Positions 14,721-24,340 are shown, counted from the first letter of the stretch. The stretch is DNA of 64,000 nucleotides from GWE2-42-39 sp942493345 (GCA_942493345.1 OW818695.1:558001-622000); one strand, 5' to 3'. Notes: generated by a model from the sequence alone, not told the origin. Numbers and translations are program-made.

Positions 14721-15959
14721 TTAATCTTGTTTTGGGTCTATAACTTTTCCTATAAATAATATTGCATTGGTATCTTTTTCTTTTATAGCAAACGCAAACG
14801 GATGGTCGACGGCAAAAATATTGCTCGGCCCAGCCGATGTGGTTTCAAATGCAATTCCTGTCACAGCTGCTGCTTCAGTCCCACGTTCGTCTACTTTAAT
14901 ATACGATTTGTGTATGACTTCCGAAATAAATATTTGCTGGGCTTCGGTAATGCCCTTAAAATTAGCCTTTTCGGGAAGAAATGCATCAACCATTCCGAGC
15001 GATTGCAGTTCATCGTTTAGCCCGTTGTCGTATTTAAATTCAAATTTAGGCAGAAAGACCTTCTTTTTCCAGCTTTGCATCTGTCCAGTCCACAAATCTA
15101 TATTTCCCGGAGTCAACATGCCAATTGTTTGGTTTACCGTAACGCCTTCTTTGGGAAGGAAAACCAGCATCGAATATTTTCCGCCGCCGTATGGCAGTTC
15201 AAGCATTTCGAACCGATCGTGCTGGTAATAGTTGAATTTTTCTTCAATCATCATGGTAGGTACATTCCGGTTCGACCCGTCTTCATAAAAGAAAACCCGA
15301 TCAGCCGTATTGTCTTTTTCGAAGCGATACGTCCATTCGCCATTGAAATATACAGCATTTACCAGTACCATCACATCGTTTGGACTAATCACATCCAGGA
15401 TGCTTTCAATTTTTTCGTGGGTTTTGTCACTCACCCAACCATTGATTGTTTCAAGGGTGTTTTTGCTGTTGGCAAAGTCAAGCGCTCTTACTTCTGCAGA
15501 GTAATAATTTTTGTTGGTATTCAGAAAATCACTTTTCACACTGAAATTCTGATGGTAAAAAATTCCGTTGGCTATTTGCAGGGTAACATTTACATCATGA
15601 CTTTTCAGCCCATCGACCAAAGTTTTGTACGATTGGTTTATCTCGTCGGGGGTGAGATTGAGTTTATGAAGCATATCTTCCATTTCCTTTTTAGTATCTC
15701 CTTCAGCTCCATTGTAGGCCATTGCCAATGCCAGCGATACGCTTAACGGCGATATCATAATGTTCTTTCCTTCGGCGTCCGTTTCATTGATTTTTTGAAA
15801 AAGCTCCAAACCGAACTGGTTGTCCGACGCAACAATTTTTGCAGATTTTTGATCCATCTTAATATCCGATGGCGTTTGGTCAACTGGATCATCGTTTGTA
15901 CATGCACTTGCTACGAGAAGCGATGAAAAAGCAATTGTAAAGAGTTTTCTGTAGTTCAT
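14721..15959 (-). CDS. Serpin-family protease inhibitor, lipoprotein
   Basis: A 412-residue serpin with a lipoprotein signal (LLVASAC, Cys about 18), implying a surface- or periplasm-anchored inhibitor. Serpin hallmarks are present: NIMISPLSVSLALAMAYNGA, LVNAVYFNGEW, and near the C-terminus VDERGTEAAAVTG and DHPFAFAIKE. The hinge GTEAAAVT has the small residues needed for loop insertion, so an inhibitory mechanism is likely. Aligning the hinge to alpha-1-antitrypsin puts the scissile bond at about Thr-Ser in FETTSAG. The frame extends 31 codons further up, but the signal peptide starts at the ATG at 15959. Confidence 0.9.
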   Translation of the reverse strand: MNYRKLFTIAFSSLLVASACTNDDPVDQTPSDIKMDQKSAKIVASDNQFGLELFQKINETDAEGKNIMISPLSVSLALAMAYNGAEGDTKKEMEDMLHKLNLTPDEINQSYKTLVDGLKSHDVNVTLQIANGIFYHQNFSVKSDFLNTNKNYYSAEVRALDFANSKNTLETINGWVSDKTHEKIESILDVISPNDVMVLVNAVYFNGEWTYRFEKDNTADRVFFYEDGSNRNVPTMMIEEKFNYYQHDRFEMLELPYGGGKYSMLVFLPKEGVTVNQTIGMLTPGNIDLWTGQMQSWKKKVFLPKFEFKYDNGLNDELQSLGMVDAFLPEKANFKGITEAQQIFISEVIHKSYIKVDERGTEAAAVTGIAFETTSAGPSNIFAVDHPFAFAIKEKDTNAILFIGKVIDPKQD

Positions 15960-15965
15960 GGTATT

Positions 15966-15992
15966 AAATTTTGAAATTCTGAAATTGAAATT
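15966..15992. repeat. AAATT periodic stretch upstream of the serpin gene
   Basis: AAATT begins at 15966, 15974, 15982 and 15988 (steps 8, 8, 6), right in front of the serpin ATG. It is a weaker example of the array type seen elsewhere. Confidence 0.4.
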
Positions 15993-16176
15993 CTCCGGAA
16001 AGATGTTGTGCCGGGTTAAATGGTTGCGTGCGGTATCATTCTTTTTGCGCATAATAATTGTATGCCGATCTATTGTTCCAGATTAAAAAAAATTCAATAA
16101 AAAATCAACCGGACGCAACTATTTTAACAATGCCCCCGTCTGTCGGATGTCAATCAATTTCAAAAAATAAAAAAAA

Positions 16177-16626
16177 ATGAAAAAATGGACACTGATTATC
16201 ATTCTTATTGTGGCATTTTCGGCATGTGAGGAAGATGTGTCTGTTCCTGATTTTGCGCTAAATAGCTTCATCTTTTCAGATTGCAAAAATGGAAAGGCAG
16301 CTGTGATTAATGAACAGCAATCATTGGAATATCGCTACGCAGAAGGAAATTTGTTATTCATGAAGCATACAGATGTATACTTTAATTGTTGTCAGGCGGA
16401 GAATAATTTGCAGATTGACTCCCGATTGATGGGCGATTCAATTATTGTGTCAGAATACGAAAAAATACCGGGAATGTGCAAGTGTATTTGCCCATACGAC
16501 ATGGAATGCACGGTTGGGCCGCTTCAGAAAAAACAGTATTGGGTGATTATACGAAAAGGAGATACCGAATCGTGCCGGTTCCCGATTGATTTCGACAAGG
16601 AACTTGACGGCGTTAAAAGTTTATAA
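16177..16626 (+). CDS. Hypothetical Cys-rich lipoprotein
   Basis: A 149-residue protein with a lipoprotein signal peptide (IVAFSAC, Cys17). The mature part is rich in Cys: FNCCQ in the middle, then CKCICPYDMEC and a late ESCRF. The spacing suggests disulfides or a metal site in the periplasm. No family recognised. It is read on the strand opposite to the serpin, 217 bases away, and lies 57 bases before the sigma factor gene. Confidence 0.75.
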   Translation: MKKWTLIIILIVAFSACEEDVSVPDFALNSFIFSDCKNGKAAVINEQQSLEYRYAEGNLLFMKHTDVYFNCCQAENNLQIDSRLMGDSIIVSEYEKIPGMCKCICPYDMECTVGPLQKKQYWVIIRKGDTESCRFPIDFDKELDGVKSL

Positions 16627-16632
16627 AAACAG

Positions 16633-16661
16633 GTTGGTAAACTCAAAAACTTCTAAATTTG
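16633..16661 (+). promoter_or_regulatory. Promoter of the sigma factor gene
   Basis: GTTG at 16633-16636 and TAAATTTG at 16654-16661 match the Bacteroidota -33/-7 elements; the 17-base spacing is short. It lies 22 bases before the TTG start. Confidence 0.45.
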
Positions 16662-16683
16662 AAGGAAAGAATTTTAAAGGACT

Positions 16684-17244
16684 TTGGAAGAACTCGACAA
16701 ACTGATACAGGATTGTGCTGCCGGGAAACAACAGGCAATGGCACGTTTATACCATATATTTTCACCCAAAATGTATGGTGTGTGTTTGCGTTATGCCAAA
16801 GATACCTCGGACGCAGAAGACAGTTTACAGGAAGGTTTTTTGAAAGTTTTTACCAATATAAAATCGTTTCGAAACGAAGGTTCTTTGGAAGGCTGGATCA
16901 GGCGGATCATGGTGAATGTCTCGCTCGAAAAATACAGGAAACAGCGTCTATTGTATTCTGTTGAAGATGTGAGTATTTACGACAAAGAAAATAATTTTAG
17001 CGATGTTATTGCAGACATTTCGGCCAACGACCTGCTTGATATGATTCAGGAATTACCTCCCCGTTACAAATTGGTTTTCAACCTGTATGTGATGGAAGGA
17101 ATGTCGCACCAGGATATTGCGAAGGAAATGAATATTACAGAAGGAACCTCGAAATCGAACCTTGCCCGCGCAAGAATGATATTGCAACAGAAAGTGAACC
17201 AGCGTTTCGGTGAACACAGGGTAAAAATGAACACAAAAGCATGA
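16684..17244 (+). CDS. ECF-type RNA polymerase sigma factor
   Basis: A 186-residue sigma-70 family protein with only regions 2 and 4. Region 2 (about 20-85) has ARLYHIFSPKMYGVCLRYAKDTSDAEDSLQEGFLKVF. Region 4 (about 125-175) has LPPRYKLVFNLYVMEGMSHQDIAKEMNITEGTSKSNLARAR, the DNA-binding helix-turn-helix. It starts with TTG (no ATG is available before region 2). The end overlaps the next gene by 4 bases (ATGA), the usual arrangement of a sigma factor and its membrane-bound regulator. Confidence 0.92.
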   Translation: MEELDKLIQDCAAGKQQAMARLYHIFSPKMYGVCLRYAKDTSDAEDSLQEGFLKVFTNIKSFRNEGSLEGWIRRIMVNVSLEKYRKQRLLYSVEDVSIYDKENNFSDVIADISANDLLDMIQELPPRYKLVFNLYVMEGMSHQDIAKEMNITEGTSKSNLARARMILQQKVNQRFGEHRVKMNTKA

Positions 17245-18611
17245 TGAAGGAAGATAAATACATAGACCAGATTTTTCATGACAAACTCGCGGATTACGAA
17301 AAAAACCCGCCCGCTTTTGTCTGGGATAATATTGAGGCGAAGCTGTCCGGAGAAAAGCACAGAAAACTTTTTATTTACTGGCGTGTGGCTGGCGTGGCCG
17401 CTGCATTGCTCATCGCTTTTGTCGCCAGCTGGCAATTCATCAAAGATTCGGATATAACCCCGGAAATGATGGCAGAAAAAACGACTCAGCAACCGGTACA
17501 AAATGAAATCACAGTTACCAAGTCGAAAAATTCTTCTTTTGTTGCAACAGAAACACCCGTTTTCGCCGAGTTGACGAATGAAGCGATCGAGAAAACAATA
17601 ATAACGCAGGCAAAAGCAACTTCAGAAAACGCAAAAGCAGAACCGTCGAAAACAACGACACAAAAAATTGAAAAACAAGGTTTTATCGAATCGCTGCAAG
17701 CCGTTTTAAAATCGCAGGAGCTTGGAGCAAAAAATCTTGCTGAAAAAGACCCATTGATGGAAAAAGTTTTGTTTTCGGCTGAAGAACTTCGGATAATTGA
17801 AGAAAATAAAACCCTGCTGGCAATGAATACATCCACTGCAGATCAACAAAGATGGATGGTGGGTGCGGCAATTTCCCCGGTTTACTCGGTTAGCCAGTCA
17901 TCACAAAGTGACCAATATGCAAAAAAAATGGCCACTCCGGAATCCAATAATAACCTGAACATGGCTGGCGGTTTGTCGTTTGAATACAAAACACAAAAGA
18001 AATGGAGTTTTCAATCAGGTGTTTATTACAATAAACTAGAGCAGGCCTCTTCCAGTTCTGCCCGGACTGTATATACCGAGAACTCAAAATACGGACTGAC
18101 CAGCTATTTCAGCACCCCGGTCTCCGAAAATAAAGGGAAAATGGAAATGAATTCGGTAGCAGGCGTTATCCAAATCAACAACCTGCCTTCATCGGTTCAG
18201 ATGGAAGGAACCCTCGATCGTGAGTTGACCAGTTCGGCCATATTATCCGACGCAAATTTCAACCAGAATTTTGAATACCTCGAAATCCCTTTATTTGTAA
18301 AATACCAGTTGGTCGATTCGAAAGTAGGCGTACAAGTTTTAAGCGGGGTGAGCACCAATATCCTGGTGGGTAATAATGTCTATCTTCAGGACAATTCAGG
18401 ACGAAATAAAATTGGAAAAACAGATGGAATGGTCGATTTTAATTACAGTGGCGTTTTTGGACTTGGTCTCAATTACTCATTGACCTCGAACCTGTTTCTC
18501 AACATCGAGCCGAGGTTCAAATATTATTTCAATTCGTTGAACGAAGATTCAGACTTGAGTTACAAGCCTTATACTTTCGGGATTTACACGGGTATCTCCT
18601 ACTCATTTTAA
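17241..18611 (+). CDS. Putative anti-sigma factor with C-terminal outer-membrane-barrel-like domain
   Basis: A 456-residue protein coupled to the sigma factor by a 4-base overlap. A cytoplasmic N-terminus of about 42 residues (DKYIDQIFHDKLADYEKNPPAFVWDNIEAKL, common in Bacteroidota sigma partners) precedes one membrane helix (about 45-66). A low-complexity Thr/Lys/Glu linker of roughly 120 residues follows. The C-terminal 250 residues look like a small porin-type beta-barrel: alternating strands, ending in the aromatic TGISYSF. One chain thus appears to span the inner membrane and end in an outer-membrane fold. Function as anti-sigma is inferred from position and the N-terminal segment. Confidence 0.8.
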   Translation: MMKEDKYIDQIFHDKLADYEKNPPAFVWDNIEAKLSGEKHRKLFIYWRVAGVAAALLIAFVASWQFIKDSDITPEMMAEKTTQQPVQNEITVTKSKNSSFVATETPVFAELTNEAIEKTIITQAKATSENAKAEPSKTTTQKIEKQGFIESLQAVLKSQELGAKNLAEKDPLMEKVLFSAEELRIIEENKTLLAMNTSTADQQRWMVGAAISPVYSVSQSSQSDQYAKKMATPESNNNLNMAGGLSFEYKTQKKWSFQSGVYYNKLEQASSSSARTVYTENSKYGLTSYFSTPVSENKGKMEMNSVAGVIQINNLPSSVQMEGTLDRELTSSAILSDANFNQNFEYLEIPLFVKYQLVDSKVGVQVLSGVSTNILVGNNVYLQDNSGRNKIGKTDGMVDFNYSGVFGLGLNYSLTSNLFLNIEPRFKYYFNSLNEDSDLSYKPYTFGIYTGISYSF

Positions 18612-18753
18612 ACGGACGCAACCTTTCTTTATATCGGGCGACGCGGATTGTATCGCAATTAAAATCAAAATAAAATGCCGGGTACAAACCTGTACACCAG
18701 AAAACCGCAACACCCAAATACAGCCAGATTTTTTGTTTTTTATTTCGGAGATA

Positions 18754-18785
18754 GTTGAATAGCGTTTTTTATTCAGCTATTTTTG
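18754..18785 (+). promoter_or_regulatory. Promoter of the lytic transglycosylase gene
   Basis: GTTG (18754-18757), 20 bases, then TATTTTTG (18778-18785): a good Bacteroidota -33/-7 pair. The start codon is 29 bases downstream. Confidence 0.7.
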
Positions 18786-18813
18786 TCGATTGTGAAATTT
18801 TGAAATAGAAAAT

Positions 18814-19725
18814 ATGAAAGCCAGTTTTAGCAAAATAATCTCAGGTGTTGTTATATTATCGGGGGCATTTCTTCTGTTATGGGCTATTTTGGGACTGAAA
18901 GATACGACTGAAGGAAAGGAAAATGGAAAAAATTTTTACGGTCCGGCCGAATTACCTTCGAAACTTGATTTTGCAGGCGAACAGATCCCGCTCGAACGGT
19001 TTGATGTGCTGGAAAGCCTCGACCGCGAATTGTTGAGCAACTCGTATTTTCATTCACAAACCATTCGTTTTTTAAAAAGTGCGCCTCGCTATTTTTCGAT
19101 CATTGATCCTATTTTGAAAGAGAACGGTATTCCCGCCGATTTTAAATACCTCTGCCTTGCCGAAAGCAACTTCGACGAACGTGTCGTTTCTCCAGCCGGA
19201 GCTGCTGGCCTGTGGCAATTTATGAAAACTACTGCCGGCGAATATGGGCTTGAAGTAGGCAAGGAAGTAGACGAACGGTATCACATCGAAAAAGCGACTG
19301 TTGCAGCCTGCAAATATCTAAAAGAATCGTATGTAAAATACGGCAAATGGACCTTGGTTGCAGCTTCGTATAATGCCGGGCGCAGTTTTACCAGCGGTCA
19401 AATAGACAAGCAGAAAACCGGAGATTATTTCGATTTGCTTTTAGGTGAAGAAACTGGTCGTTATGTGTTCCGGATCATGGCGCTAAAAATCATTATGGAA
19501 AATCCTGAAAAATACGGGTTCAAGGTTTCTGAAGAAGAAAAATACCCCGTTATCGAAACAAAAATTATTGAAATATCCGGGCCAGTGTCAAATTTCACCG
19601 ATTTTGCAAAACAAAACGGCATCAGTTACAAAATGCTGAAAATGTTTAATCCCTGGCTGCGCGAATCGTTTCTTACAAACCCCACAGGAAAAACCTACCA
19701 AGTGAAAATCCCCATACTAAAATAA
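18814..19725 (+). CDS. Membrane-bound lytic transglycosylase (MltD-like)
   Basis: A 303-residue protein with one N-terminal membrane anchor (about 8-27), a lysozyme-like SLT domain and a short C-terminal LysM-like segment. The SLT signature is clear: LCLAESNFDERVVSPAGAAGLWQFM with catalytic Glu117, followed by VAASYNAGRSF. It would cleave peptidoglycan glycan strands to 1,6-anhydro products in the periplasm. The C-terminus (about 250-303) has the IS-x-FAKQNGISYKMLKMFNPWL pattern of a peptidoglycan-binding LysM repeat. Confidence 0.9.
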   Translation: MKASFSKIISGVVILSGAFLLLWAILGLKDTTEGKENGKNFYGPAELPSKLDFAGEQIPLERFDVLESLDRELLSNSYFHSQTIRFLKSAPRYFSIIDPILKENGIPADFKYLCLAESNFDERVVSPAGAAGLWQFMKTTAGEYGLEVGKEVDERYHIEKATVAACKYLKESYVKYGKWTLVAASYNAGRSFTSGQIDKQKTGDYFDLLLGEETGRYVFRIMALKIIMENPEKYGFKVSEEEKYPVIETKIIEISGPVSNFTDFAKQNGISYKMLKMFNPWLRESFLTNPTGKTYQVKIPILK

Positions 19726-19730
19726 GTTTG
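19723..19730 (+). promoter_or_regulatory. Possible promoter element before uvrA
   Basis: TAAGTTTG matches TAnnTTTG but overlaps the stop codon of the transglycosylase gene and lacks a convincing -33 box. It also overlaps the TTG at 19728, which makes the ATG at 19746 the better uvrA start. Confidence 0.35.
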
Positions 19731-19745
19731 TTGCAAAAATCGACC

Positions 19746-22610
19746 ATGTACAAAGAAAACATAGAAACATTCGATCAAGATATACTGGAAAGCGAAGAAA
19801 AGATTGTGGTTCACGGGGCGCGTGTGCACAACCTTCAAAATATAAATGTCGAAATTCCACGCAATAAACTGACGGTGATTACCGGTTTGAGCGGCAGCGG
19901 CAAATCGTCGCTGGCATTCGATACCATTTATGCCGAGGGTCAGCGACGCTACATCGAGACTTTTTCGGCCTATGCCCGTTCGTTTTTGGGCAATATGGAA
20001 CGCCCCGATGTCGACAAAATTACCGGACTTAGCCCGGTGATTTCCATCGAGCAGAAAACCACCAATAAAAACCCGCGTTCAACGGTGGGCACGGTAACCG
20101 AGATATACGATTTCCTCCGGCTTTTGTATGCCCGGGCCGGCGAGGCTTTTTCGTACAATACGGGCGAAAAAATGGTGAAATATAACGATGACCAGATTCT
20201 CCGACTGATAAAAACATCGTTTGCCGGGAAAAGGATTCTGGTGCTGGCACCTGTAGTAAAAGGCCGCAAAGGACATTACCGCGAATTGTTCGAGCAAATC
20301 CGAAAAAAAGGTTTTTTGTATGCCCGGGTCAACGGAGAGGTGACAGAAATAACCCCGGTGATGCGGGTCGACCGGTACAAAAACCACTTCATCGAAATGG
20401 TAATCGACCGCCTATTGGTGGACGAAGCCAGCGAAAAACGGCTGAAAGATTCGGTGCAAACAGCTATGAAAAACGGCGGGGGCATCATCATGATCATGGA
20501 TTTCGATTCGAAGGAAGTGAAATATTACAGCCGCCAGTTGATGTGCCCGACTACGGGAATTTCGTATCCTGAACCGGCGCCTCACAATTTTTCGTTCAAC
20601 TCGCCGCAGGGAGCCTGTCCGAAATGTTCAGGACTGGGGCGCATTACTGAAATTGACCTCGAAAAAATTATTCCCGACAATACAAAAAGCATCGCCCAGG
20701 GAGGAATCGCGCCGCTGGGTCCTCATAAAAATTCGCTCATTTTCTGGCAGATTGAAGCGCTGTCCGAAAAATTTGGTTTTACGCTGAAAACGCCCATTGC
20801 AGAGATCACGGAGGAAGGATTGGATGCAGTTTTGTTCGGCACCAACGAACGGATTCAATTAAAAAATTCGCCGCTCGGTTCATCGGTCAATTACATGATG
20901 AGTTACGAAGGAGTGGTAAAATACATCGACAATCAGAAGGATGACAATCCGTCGACAAAAGCGCAGAAGTGGGCCGATCAGTTTGTAAAAACAATTACTT
21001 GTCCGGTGTGCCAGGGACAGCGTCTGAAAAAAGAGTCGCTCTATTTCCGAATTGACGGAAAAAATATTTCGGAACTGGCACAAATGGATGTCACGGAGCT
21101 GAGCGATTGGCTGAACGGCATTGAAGAACGCCTGACCGACCGGCAACGAAAAATCGGGGTGGAAGTGATCAAGGAAATCCGCGACCGCATTGGTTTTATG
21201 GTTGATGTTGGTTTGACTTACCTGTCGCTTGATCGTACTTCGCAAACGCTTTCGGGCGGCGAATCGCAGCGCATCCGGCTGGCCACACAAATTGGTTCGC
21301 AACTGGTAAATGTACTCTACATTCTTGATGAGCCCAGCATTGGACTGCATCACCGCGACAACCTCCGGCTGATCAACTCGCTGATGCAGTTGCGCGACAC
21401 GGGAAACTCGGTAATTGTGGTTGAACACGATAAAGATATGATGCTTCATGCCGACTACGTGATCGACATGGGGCCATATGCCGGAAGGCACGGTGGCGAA
21501 GTGGTTGCAGCTGGAACGCCGGAGGAAATTCTAAAAGCAGGAACACTGACTGCCGATTATCTGAACGGAAAACTGCAAATTGCTGTTCCTGAAAAAAGAA
21601 GAGAAGGAAACGGGCAATCAATAAAACTAATCAACTGCACCGGAAATAACTTAAAAAATGTGACGATTGAATTCCCGCTCGGCAAACTGATTTGTGTAAC
21701 CGGCGTTTCGGGCAGTGGGAAATCGAGCCTGATAAACGGTACGCTCCAGCCCATTTTGAGCCAGTATTTTTACAAGAGTTTGAAAGATCCGCTTCCACAT
21801 GAAAAAATATCAGAATTAAAAAATATCGACAAGGTTGTGCAAGTCGACCAGTCGCCGCTGGGCCGCACCCCGCGCTCGAACCCGGCAACATACACCGGCG
21901 TGTTTTCCGAGATACGCGACCTGTTTGCGCAGCTTCCGGAAGCAAAAATACGCGGGTACAAACCGGGACGTTTTTCGTTTAACGTGAAAGGCGGTCGGTG
22001 CGAAGATTGCCAGGGCGGCGGCATGAAACTAATTGAAATGAATTTTCTTCCCGATGTGTATGTGCATTGCGACAGTTGCAACGGGCGGCGCTATAACCGC
22101 GAAACACTGGAAGTGCGCTACAAAGGCAAATCGATCAGCGATGTGTTGGACATGACCATCAATCAGGGAGTTGAGTTTTTCGAGAGCATTCCGTCGATTG
22201 CCCATAAACTGAAAACGATTCAGGATGTGGGGCTGGGCTACATTACATTGGGACAGTCGTCGACCACGCTTTCGGGCGGCGAATCGCAGCGGGTGAAACT
22301 GGCGGCCGAGCTGGCAAAAAAAGATACAGGGAAAACGCTTTATATTTTGGATGAACCGACTACCGGGCTTCATTTTGAAGACATCCGCGTGTTGCTAGAA
22401 GTGCTGAACAAACTGGTTGACCGCGGAAACACGGTCATTGTGATCGAACACAACATGGACGTGATCAAAGTGGCCGACCATGTCATCGACCTGGGACCGG
22501 AAGGTGGCAAGGAAGGCGGCCGGGTTTTATGCAGCGGCACTCCCGAACAAATCATTTTAAACGAAATATCGTATACGGCAAAGTATTTGAAGCAGGAACT
22601 TCAAAAATGA
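19746..22610 (+). CDS. uvrA: UvrA-type excinuclease ATPase (UvrA paralogue)
   Basis: A 954-residue tandem ABC ATPase of the UvrA family, which scans DNA for bulky lesions in nucleotide excision repair. Both half-sites are complete: GLSGSGKSSLAFD near residue 50, LSGGESQRIRLA and LDEPSIGLH in half one; GVSGSGKSSLINGT, LSGGESQRVKLA and LDEPTTGLH in half two. The UvrB-binding region is present. The first zinc motif is degenerate (CPTTG where CPxC is expected, then CPKCSGLG); the second, CEDCQGGG ... CDSCNGRR, is intact. That pattern marks it as one of the UvrA paralogues of this phylum rather than the sole housekeeping copy. Confidence 0.9.
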   Translation: MYKENIETFDQDILESEEKIVVHGARVHNLQNINVEIPRNKLTVITGLSGSGKSSLAFDTIYAEGQRRYIETFSAYARSFLGNMERPDVDKITGLSPVISIEQKTTNKNPRSTVGTVTEIYDFLRLLYARAGEAFSYNTGEKMVKYNDDQILRLIKTSFAGKRILVLAPVVKGRKGHYRELFEQIRKKGFLYARVNGEVTEITPVMRVDRYKNHFIEMVIDRLLVDEASEKRLKDSVQTAMKNGGGIIMIMDFDSKEVKYYSRQLMCPTTGISYPEPAPHNFSFNSPQGACPKCSGLGRITEIDLEKIIPDNTKSIAQGGIAPLGPHKNSLIFWQIEALSEKFGFTLKTPIAEITEEGLDAVLFGTNERIQLKNSPLGSSVNYMMSYEGVVKYIDNQKDDNPSTKAQKWADQFVKTITCPVCQGQRLKKESLYFRIDGKNISELAQMDVTELSDWLNGIEERLTDRQRKIGVEVIKEIRDRIGFMVDVGLTYLSLDRTSQTLSGGESQRIRLATQIGSQLVNVLYILDEPSIGLHHRDNLRLINSLMQLRDTGNSVIVVEHDKDMMLHADYVIDMGPYAGRHGGEVVAAGTPEEILKAGTLTADYLNGKLQIAVPEKRREGNGQSIKLINCTGNNLKNVTIEFPLGKLICVTGVSGSGKSSLINGTLQPILSQYFYKSLKDPLPHEKISELKNIDKVVQVDQSPLGRTPRSNPATYTGVFSEIRDLFAQLPEAKIRGYKPGRFSFNVKGGRCEDCQGGGMKLIEMNFLPDVYVHCDSCNGRRYNRETLEVRYKGKSISDVLDMTINQGVEFFESIPSIAHKLKTIQDVGLGYITLGQSSTTLSGGESQRVKLAAELAKKDTGKTLYILDEPTTGLHFEDIRVLLEVLNKLVDRGNTVIVIEHNMDVIKVADHVIDLGPEGGKEGGRVLCSGTPEQIILNEISYTAKYLKQELQK

Positions 22611-22647
22611 TGATTAATTGAAAATTCACATAAAAACAAAAAATAAG

Positions 22648-24312
22648 ATGACAACCATCGAGATTTATTGTGAAAATAACGGACAGAAAAAGGAATATCC
22701 ATTGGGCGTGACCCTCGAAGAAATAAAGGATGACCTTCAGATTAAACTGGATTATCCTATTTGCGGGGCGCTGGTGAACCACAAAGTAAAGGAACTTTCG
22801 TTTGCTGTGGTGAAATCGAAAAATATCCGTTTCATCGATTACTCCCATCCCGATGGTGTCCGGCTGTATGTGCGGTCGGTTCTATTTGTGTTGTATGTTG
22901 CAGTAAAAGAAGTCTTTCCGTCAACCCGGTTGAAAATTATGCACGGCATATCGAACGGTTTTTACTGCGAATTGGAAGGGCTGGCGCAGAAAATTACAGA
23001 GGCGGACATTTCTGCTTTAAAATTGAAGATGGACCAACTCATTGCCAGCGATGTTCCATTCGAAAAAAAAGGAATACCAACGAGCGATGCGGTTGAAATT
23101 TTGCAAACTCAAGGACTGTATAACAAAGCTCGCTTATTTAGTCAGCAGGGAACATTATTCAGCTATGTGAATTTCCTGAACGGGTATGTGAATTATTTCT
23201 ACGGACATTTACTTCCGTCAACAGGATACATTAAAAATTACGGATTGGTGGCACACTACGACGGAATCCTGGTCCGTGTACCCAAACAGAGCGACTTTTC
23301 CCGGCTTCGGAAAGTATTCCTTCAGGATAAATTATTTGAAATTTTTCAGGAACACAAAGACTGGGCTGAAATTTTGAATGTTTCGAACATCGGCAACCTG
23401 AACAGTTTTGCTGAAGAGGGTCGAAGCGGCGATATTATCAAGATTTCGGAAGCGCTACACGAAAAAAAAGTGGCCGAAATTGCCAATATGATTTCCGAGC
23501 GGAAAGATAAAGTAAAAATGGTGCTGATTGCCGGACCTTCGGCATCGGGAAAAACCACATTCAGTAAACGATTATCGGTACAATTGGCAGTTAACGGGAT
23601 CCATCCGTACATGATTTCGCTTGACGATTATTTTGTGGACCGCGAAAAAACACCTCGCGATGAATATGGCGAATACGATTTTGAGTCGTTACACGCCATT
23701 GATATCGAATATTTCAACCGGCAGATACTCGATTTGTTTGAAGGTAAAGAGATTGAATTACCAAGATTTGATTTCAGTCTTGGGCGACGTACCCATTCGG
23801 GTAAGAAATTAAAGCTGAACAACACCGATATCCTGATTGTGGAAGGAATTCACGGGATGAACCCGAACCTGGTGCCTCACATCAACGTTGAAAATACCTT
23901 TAAAATTTTCCTGTCGGCACTTACACAAATCTCTTTCGACGACCACAATTACATACCAACTACTGATAATCGCCTGATTCGCCGAATGATCCGCGATGCC
24001 AAATACCGTGGTTACTCGGCAGCCGATACCATTCGCCGATGGCCCAGTGTTCGAAAAGGAGAAGATAAAAACATATTCCCATATCAGGAAAATGCCGATG
24101 TGATGTTTAATTCAGCCCTGATTTATGAACTGGCCGTACTGAAAAAATATGTTGAGCCGCTCCTGAAATCAGTGCCTGAATGTATGCCCGAATACTGCGA
24201 AACGAACCGGTTGCTGAAATTTATGTCGTATTTTCATGCCATCGACGATTCTGAAATTCCACCGACTTCAGTGATTCGGGAATTTTTAGGCGGCAGCAGT
24301 TTCAATTATTGA
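22648..24312 (+). CDS. Nucleoside (uridine-type) kinase with N-terminal TGS-like domain
   Basis: A 554-residue protein. The N-terminal 70 residues resemble a ubiquitin-like TGS/threonyl-tRNA synthetase N-domain, then comes an uncharacterised middle region. The last 270 residues are a P-loop kinase of the uridine kinase/phosphoribulokinase group: VLIAGPSASGKTTFSKRL near residue 295, then SLDDYFVDREKTPRDEYGEYDFE and ILIVEGIHGMN. These fused proteins phosphorylate nucleosides or related sugars; the exact substrate cannot be read from sequence. The upstream TTG at 22618 would add ten residues without homology, so the ATG at 22648 is preferred. Confidence 0.88.
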   Translation: MTTIEIYCENNGQKKEYPLGVTLEEIKDDLQIKLDYPICGALVNHKVKELSFAVVKSKNIRFIDYSHPDGVRLYVRSVLFVLYVAVKEVFPSTRLKIMHGISNGFYCELEGLAQKITEADISALKLKMDQLIASDVPFEKKGIPTSDAVEILQTQGLYNKARLFSQQGTLFSYVNFLNGYVNYFYGHLLPSTGYIKNYGLVAHYDGILVRVPKQSDFSRLRKVFLQDKLFEIFQEHKDWAEILNVSNIGNLNSFAEEGRSGDIIKISEALHEKKVAEIANMISERKDKVKMVLIAGPSASGKTTFSKRLSVQLAVNGIHPYMISLDDYFVDREKTPRDEYGEYDFESLHAIDIEYFNRQILDLFEGKEIELPRFDFSLGRRTHSGKKLKLNNTDILIVEGIHGMNPNLVPHINVENTFKIFLSALTQISFDDHNYIPTTDNRLIRRMIRDAKYRGYSAADTIRRWPSVRKGEDKNIFPYQENADVMFNSALIYELAVLKKYVEPLLKSVPECMPEYCETNRLLKFMSYFHAIDDSEIPPTSVIREFLGGSSFNY

Positions 24313-24340
24313 TAATAGCGACCTATTATATATAACTTTT

